DNA from: Actinomycetes bacterium
Lineage (GTDB): Bacteria > Actinomycetota > Acidimicrobiia > Acidimicrobiales > RAAP-2
NCBI GenBank assembly: GCA_021779735.1
Contig: JAJYAC010000006.1
Location: forward strand, 1-60,154
Direction: 5' to 3'
DNA: 60,154 bases
In this document: positions 56,663 to 60,154 of the stretch, one piece after another
Numbering within the stretch: position 1 is the first letter of the stretch
How the letters are laid out: each line of letters opens with the position of its first letter
Notes under the pieces: model-generated
Seen by the model: the letters and a program-made list of their open reading frames with translations, nothing else
Databases searched by the model: none
What the model was told of the DNA's origin: nothing
Position numbers and translations under genes: made by a program

Positions 56663-57430
56663 TCAGCGATCGGCGAGTCGACGCCACAGGGGCGCGGGCA
56701 AGTGGCGCAGTGCGAAGAACACGTAGCGCAGGATCGGCGGGGACCAGATGACGCGCTCGCCACTGGCGAGGCCGCGCAGGGCGTTGTCGGCGACCTCGTT
56801 CACGCCGGTCGTGAAGGGGATTTCCTTCTGGCCGGTCGTCATCTTGGAACGCACGAAGCCCGGGCGCAAGAGCTGCAGCGTGACGCCGGTGCCCTCGAGC
56901 GAGTCGGCGACGCCCTGGGCGAGCCGGTCCAGGCCCGCCTTGGCCCCGCCGTAGAGGTACTGGGTGCGCCGCACCCGCACGGCCGCCACCGAGGAGATCA
57001 CGAGGATGCGCCCGCGGCCCTGGACCACGAGGCGCGCGCGCAGACGCGCGAGCGCGGCGACGGGCCAGGTCAAGTTCACGTTCATCATGCGCGCGCTCGC
57101 GGTGGCGTCGTCTTCCATCGCGCTCTGGTGGCCGAGCAGTCCCACGGCCACGATCACGAGGTCGACGGGCCCGTCGACGCGCTCGAGGCACTCGTCGACG
57201 ACCCGCGCGGCGTCGTTGACGTCCTCGGCGTCAAAGAGCACGGTGGCCGTGGAGGTCGCCCCGTAGTCGCGGGCCTCGCTCGCGGCGGCGTCGAGGAGTT
57301 CCTGATTGCGCCCGGCGAGCACGACGGTGTTGGCGCGCGCCGCGCAGAGCTTGCGCACGATGGCCCGCGCGATGTCCGAGCTGCCCCCGAGCACGACGAC
57401 GTTCTGGGGCTGGCCGAAGGCGTTATCCAT
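56663..57430 (-). CDS. dprE2: Decaprenylphosphoryl-2-keto-ribose reductase DprE2
   Basis: 255-aa short-chain dehydrogenase. NADH motif VLGGSSDIARAIVRKL, NLTWPVAALA, VISSVAAVRVRRTQYLYGGAKAGLD with Ser-Tyr-Lys catalysis, and RPGFVRSKMT match DprE2. With DprE1 it epimerises decaprenylphosphoryl ribose to arabinose (DPA), the arabinan donor. ATG 57430 overlaps the dprE1 stop by 8 nt, giving ubiA-dprE1-dprE2 in one minus-strand operon. Assignment rests partly on this context. Confidence 0.88.
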   Translation of the reverse strand: MDNAFGQPQNVVVLGGSSDIARAIVRKLCAARANTVVLAGRNQELLDAAASEARDYGATSTATVLFDAEDVNDAARVVDECLERVDGPVDLVIVAVGLLGHQSAMEDDATASARMMNVNLTWPVAALARLRARLVVQGRGRILVISSVAAVRVRRTQYLYGGAKAGLDRLAQGVADSLEGTGVTLQLLRPGFVRSKMTTGQKEIPFTTGVNEVADNALRGLASGERVIWSPPILRYVFFALRHLPAPLWRRLADR

Positions 57431-58757
57431 GGGGCGATCCTAGGTGGAGGCGCCGCGCGAGGTCGCTCGTGAGGTGTCCCTCGGGATCGACGCGAGCCTT
57501 GAGAGCGAGGAACTCTCCCAGGCGCGGGTACATCGCGGCGAAGGTGGCCGGCGCGAGCCGCGCGTCCTTGGCCAGGTAGACCCGCCCGCCGGCGCCGAGC
57601 ACCAGTTCGTCGAGGCCGTCGAGGATGCCCGGCAGCTTCTCGGGGCCCACGGGCAGGTCCAGGGCGAGCGTCCAGCCCGGCTGGGGGAACGAGAGGGGGG
57701 CGGGGTTCGCCGCGCCGAAGCGCTTCAGTACCGCGAGGAAGCTCGGCACGCGCGAGGACGAGAGGCGTGAGATCGCCTCGACGACCGTCTCGCCAGCGGC
57801 GTCGGGTACGCAGAACTGGTACTGGACGAAGCCGCGCCGGCCGTAGAGGCGGTTCCAGTCGCCCACGCCATCGAGGGGGTGAAAGAACGTCGCGAGCGAC
57901 TGGGCCTCGTCGCGTTCGTGGCGCGGCGCCGAGCGGAACCACAGCTCGTTGAAGGCGCGGATGGAGAACGGGTTGAGCAGTCCGCTCGGCGCGTCGAGGG
58001 GCACGCGCAGACGCGCTGCGCGCGGGGCTTTCAGGTGCGCGTCGTCGACCTGGCTCGCGGTGGCGTGATCGCCGCGCGTGAGAATGGCGCGCCCCATGTG
58101 CGAGCCGCGCGTCATGCAGTCGACCCAGGCCACGGAGTAGCGGTAGGCGTCGTCGCCGCGCGACATCTCGGCCATCACCGCGTCGAGGTCGCCGAAGCGG
58201 TCGGTGTCAACGAGCACCTGGTCGGTCTCGATGCGGATCATGCGCAGGGTGACGCTCGTGAGGACCCCGGTGAGACCCATCGCGCCCATCGTCGCCCAAA
58301 AGAGCGCCGGCTCGTGCGTGGGGCTGAGCGTCATCGCCCCGATCGGGGTGACGAGGCGCATCTCGGTCACGTGCGCGCCGATGGAGCCCTCGCGGTGATG
58401 GTTCTTGCCGTGCACGTCGGCGCCGATCATGCCGCCGATGCTCACCTGGCGCGTGCCCGGGGTGACCGGCACGAACCAGCCCTGGGGGATTGAGAGCGCG
58501 AGGAGATCCTCGAGCGAGACCCCCGCGCCGACCGTGACCAGGCCGTCGGCGCTGATCGCCGAGACGCCCCCGAGCTCGGCGTTGTCGAGCACGACGCCCC
58601 CGGCGAGCTGGGCGGCGTCGCCGTAGCTGCGACCCAGACCGCGCGCGATCACCTCGCCGCTCAGCGCGGCCGCCACCTCGTCCTCGTTACGCGGGCTGAT
58701 CACGCTCGAGAGGCTCGCGCTCGTGCGACCCCAGCCGGTGAGGCGCTGGCGCGTCAC
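57423..58757 (-). CDS. dprE1: Decaprenylphosphoryl-ribose 2'-oxidase DprE1
   Basis: 444-aa FAD enzyme. LTGWGRTSAS, ARGLGRSYGDAAQ, PGTRQVSIGGMIGADVHGKNHH (flavin region) and FFHPLDGVGDWNRLYGRRGFVQYQF follow mycobacterial DprE1. Lys397 (LAKDAR) aligns with the essential Lys418. Ala365 in GWTLALDLP stands where M. tuberculosis has Cys387, the residue alkylated by benzothiazinones. GTG 58757 overlaps the ubiA stop (GTGA). Confidence 0.92.
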   Translation of the reverse strand: MTRQRLTGWGRTSASLSSVISPRNEDEVAAALSGEVIARGLGRSYGDAAQLAGGVVLDNAELGGVSAISADGLVTVGAGVSLEDLLALSIPQGWFVPVTPGTRQVSIGGMIGADVHGKNHHREGSIGAHVTEMRLVTPIGAMTLSPTHEPALFWATMGAMGLTGVLTSVTLRMIRIETDQVLVDTDRFGDLDAVMAEMSRGDDAYRYSVAWVDCMTRGSHMGRAILTRGDHATASQVDDAHLKAPRAARLRVPLDAPSGLLNPFSIRAFNELWFRSAPRHERDEAQSLATFFHPLDGVGDWNRLYGRRGFVQYQFCVPDAAGETVVEAISRLSSSRVPSFLAVLKRFGAANPAPLSFPQPGWTLALDLPVGPEKLPGILDGLDELVLGAGGRVYLAKDARLAPATFAAMYPRLGEFLALKARVDPEGHLTSDLARRLHLGSPHG

Positions 58758-59662
58758 CCGTAGACGCCCAGGGCGAGGAGCCCGGCCCAGATCAGGCCGA
58801 GCAGTTGGACGACGCGATCGTGCAAGAGGAGGTCCTCGGGGCTCTGGCCCTCGCCCGCTTCGGCCGAGCGCATGATGAACAAGACCGCGAGAACGACGGG
58901 AGCGATCGAGAGGCGAATGGGCACGATGTGGTGTCGCACCGAGGACAGTCCGGTGATCGAGGTGTCAAAGGCCCACAGGCAGTAGCTCGTCACCACGACG
59001 GTGGCCGACATGGTGAGAGCCGAGTGCAGGAACTCCGGCGTGTACTGGGCGAGCACCGGGCGGCTCGCCCCGGCGCCCACCTTCTTCAGCTCGCTCGAGC
59101 GCTTGCCGACCACGAGGAAGAGGGCGCCGAAGGAGATGACGACGAGGAACCAGGTGGAGACGAAGATGTGCGAGGCCACGGCCCCGGCGTAGGCGCGCAG
59201 GAAGAAGCCGTTGGCGACGATGCCGAGCTCGATGATGACCGCGTTCTTGAGCCACAGGCTGTAGGCGACGGAGTTCACGAGGTAGAGCCCGAGGATGAAG
59301 TAGAGGCCCCCGGGGTGCCACAAGAACGCCGGCAGGGTGAAGGCGAGGGCCACGAGCACGGCCACGGCGGTGAGAGCCAGGCGAATCGACAGCTGACCGG
59401 CGGGGATCGCCCGGTGGCGCTTGGTGGGGTGGCGCCGGTCGGCCTCGATGTCGCGCACGTCGTTGATCAGGTAGACCGCCGAGGCGAGGGCGCAGAAACT
59501 GAGGAACGCCGCCGCCGTGTGGCGCACGACGTCGGCGTCGCCGGCCATGCCCGCGGCCGCGGGGGCCACCCCAATCAAGAGGTTCTTCACCCACTGGGTG
59601 GGGCGCATCGCCGAGAGCAGAGCGCGCACCGGCCCGCGCGCCGGAGTCACCGTGTGCGTCAC
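58754..59662 (-). CDS. ubiA: Decaprenyl-phosphate phosphoribosyltransferase (UbiA family)
   Basis: Integral membrane prenyltransferase, 302 aa with ~9 helices, making decaprenylphosphoryl-phosphoribose from PRPP. RPTQWVKNLLIGV and the Asp-rich NDVRDIEADRRHPTKRHR are the DPPR synthase signature; the second Asp motif region is YSLWLKN. GTG 59662 is chosen as it gives the length of the mycobacterial enzyme; GTG 59731 would add 23 residues. It heads the ubiA-dprE1-dprE2 operon. The phosphatase that acts after it is not in this window. Confidence 0.9.
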   Translation of the reverse strand: MTHTVTPARGPVRALLSAMRPTQWVKNLLIGVAPAAAGMAGDADVVRHTAAAFLSFCALASAVYLINDVRDIEADRRHPTKRHRAIPAGQLSIRLALTAVAVLVALAFTLPAFLWHPGGLYFILGLYLVNSVAYSLWLKNAVIIELGIVANGFFLRAYAGAVASHIFVSTWFLVVISFGALFLVVGKRSSELKKVGAGASRPVLAQYTPEFLHSALTMSATVVVTSYCLWAFDTSITGLSSVRHHIVPIRLSIAPVVLAVLFIMRSAEAGEGQSPEDLLLHDRVVQLLGLIWAGLLALGVYG

Positions 59663-59752
59663 AGTGGTCAGGCTAGTCCCGGGTCGCGCGCCGCTTCGGG
59701 CCAGGGGTGGCCCAAAGGGGCCCTCCACCACGGCCTCTATGCTCTGTAGCCA

Positions 59753-60154
59753 ATGGAGCGCACCTATCGAGTGGTCGTGGCGAAGCCTGGCCTAGATGGC
59801 CACGACCGCGGCGCGAAGGTCATCGCCCGGGCGTTGCGTGACGCCGGCTTTGAGGTGGTCTACACCGGACTGCACCAGAGCCCCGAGCAAATTGTCGCCG
59901 CCGTCGTGCACGAGGACGCCGACGCGTTGGGACTCTCCCTGCTCTCGGGCGCCCACCTGGTGCTGGTGCCGCGCGTGGTGGAGCTCTTGGCCGCCCAGGG
60001 CCGCGAGGACGTCGTCGTCGTGGTGGGTGGCATCATTCCCGACGCCGACCTCGCGGCGCTGCGCCACGCGGGCGTCGCGCACGTCTTCACCCCCGGCGCG
60101 TCACTCGCCGAGATCGGTGAGTGGATGGAAACGACCCTCGACGCGCGCGAGCGC
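59753..60154 (+). CDS. Cobalamin (B12)-binding domain protein, MCM C-terminal type (3' end outside window)
   Basis: Open from ATG 59753 through the right edge (134 codons seen). VVVAKPGLDGHDRGAKVIARAL has the DxHxxG motif that coordinates cobalamin, followed by SLLSGAHL and VVVGGIIPDAD, the layout of the methylmalonyl-CoA mutase small B12 domain. It could be a stand-alone mutase subunit or fused to a further domain beyond the window. Divergent from ubiA. Confidence 0.88.
   Translation, partial: MERTYRVVVAKPGLDGHDRGAKVIARALRDAGFEVVYTGLHQSPEQIVAAVVHEDADALGLSLLSGAHLVLVPRVVELLAAQGREDVVVVVGGIIPDADLAALRHAGVAHVFTPGASLAEIGEWMETTLDARER

Overview
The window is one contiguous piece of a high-GC, densely packed bacterial chromosome. 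Zinc-type S14 and L36, GTG starts with 4-base overlaps, a DosR/DosS-type pair, monomeric isocitrate dehydrogenase and a UbiA-DprE1-DprE2 arabinan-precursor operon all point to Actinobacteria. The lack of mycolate-type genes and the gene order suggest class Acidimicrobiia; that placement is inferred.

Bases 1-23486 are a housekeeping superoperon: spc-type ribosomal genes, secY, adk and map; a minus-strand hypoxia-type cassette (PPOX protein, DosS-like kinase, DosR-like regulator); infA to rplQ and truA; an M13 peptidase; rplM-rpsI-glmM-glmS; then acpS-alr-udg-tsaE-tsaB-rimI-tsaD-pdxH. infA appears to start at CTG. A minus-strand MFS exporter, groES-groEL behind a CIRCE element with a strong terminator, an octamer minisatellite, a second MFS exporter and icd follow (23474-31025).

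Bases 31190-41600 form an accessory catabolic island and are the most interesting part. They encode a split sulfonate/taurine-type ABC importer (binding protein at one end, ATPase and permease at the other), a creatininase-family hydrolase, a cupin, a D-2-hydroxyacid dehydrogenase, a Gfo/Idh oxidoreductase, a two-subunit UxaA-family lyase resembling sulfolactate sulfo-lyase SuyA/SuyB, an LVIVD propeller protein and a FadR-type GntR regulator. Three promoters (TTGACA/TTGACT, 17-bp spacers) are each followed, 9-13 bp after the -10, by a GGTC(A/T)GACC-like operator, so the island looks like one locally controlled regulon for a 2-hydroxy acid, possibly an organosulfonate.

Bases 41598-60154 hold an 839-bp gene-poor stretch, a TetR regulator convergent with an MMPL transporter, a Nudix hydrolase, guaB3-guaA, a PcrA/UvrD helicase, a NAGPA-type membrane-anchored protein, a secreted repeat protein, a PAS-GGDEF-EAL protein, the dprE2-dprE1-ubiA operon and the start of a cobalamin-binding protein. 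The DprE1 homologue has alanine where mycobacterial DprE1 has the benzothiazinone-reactive cysteine.
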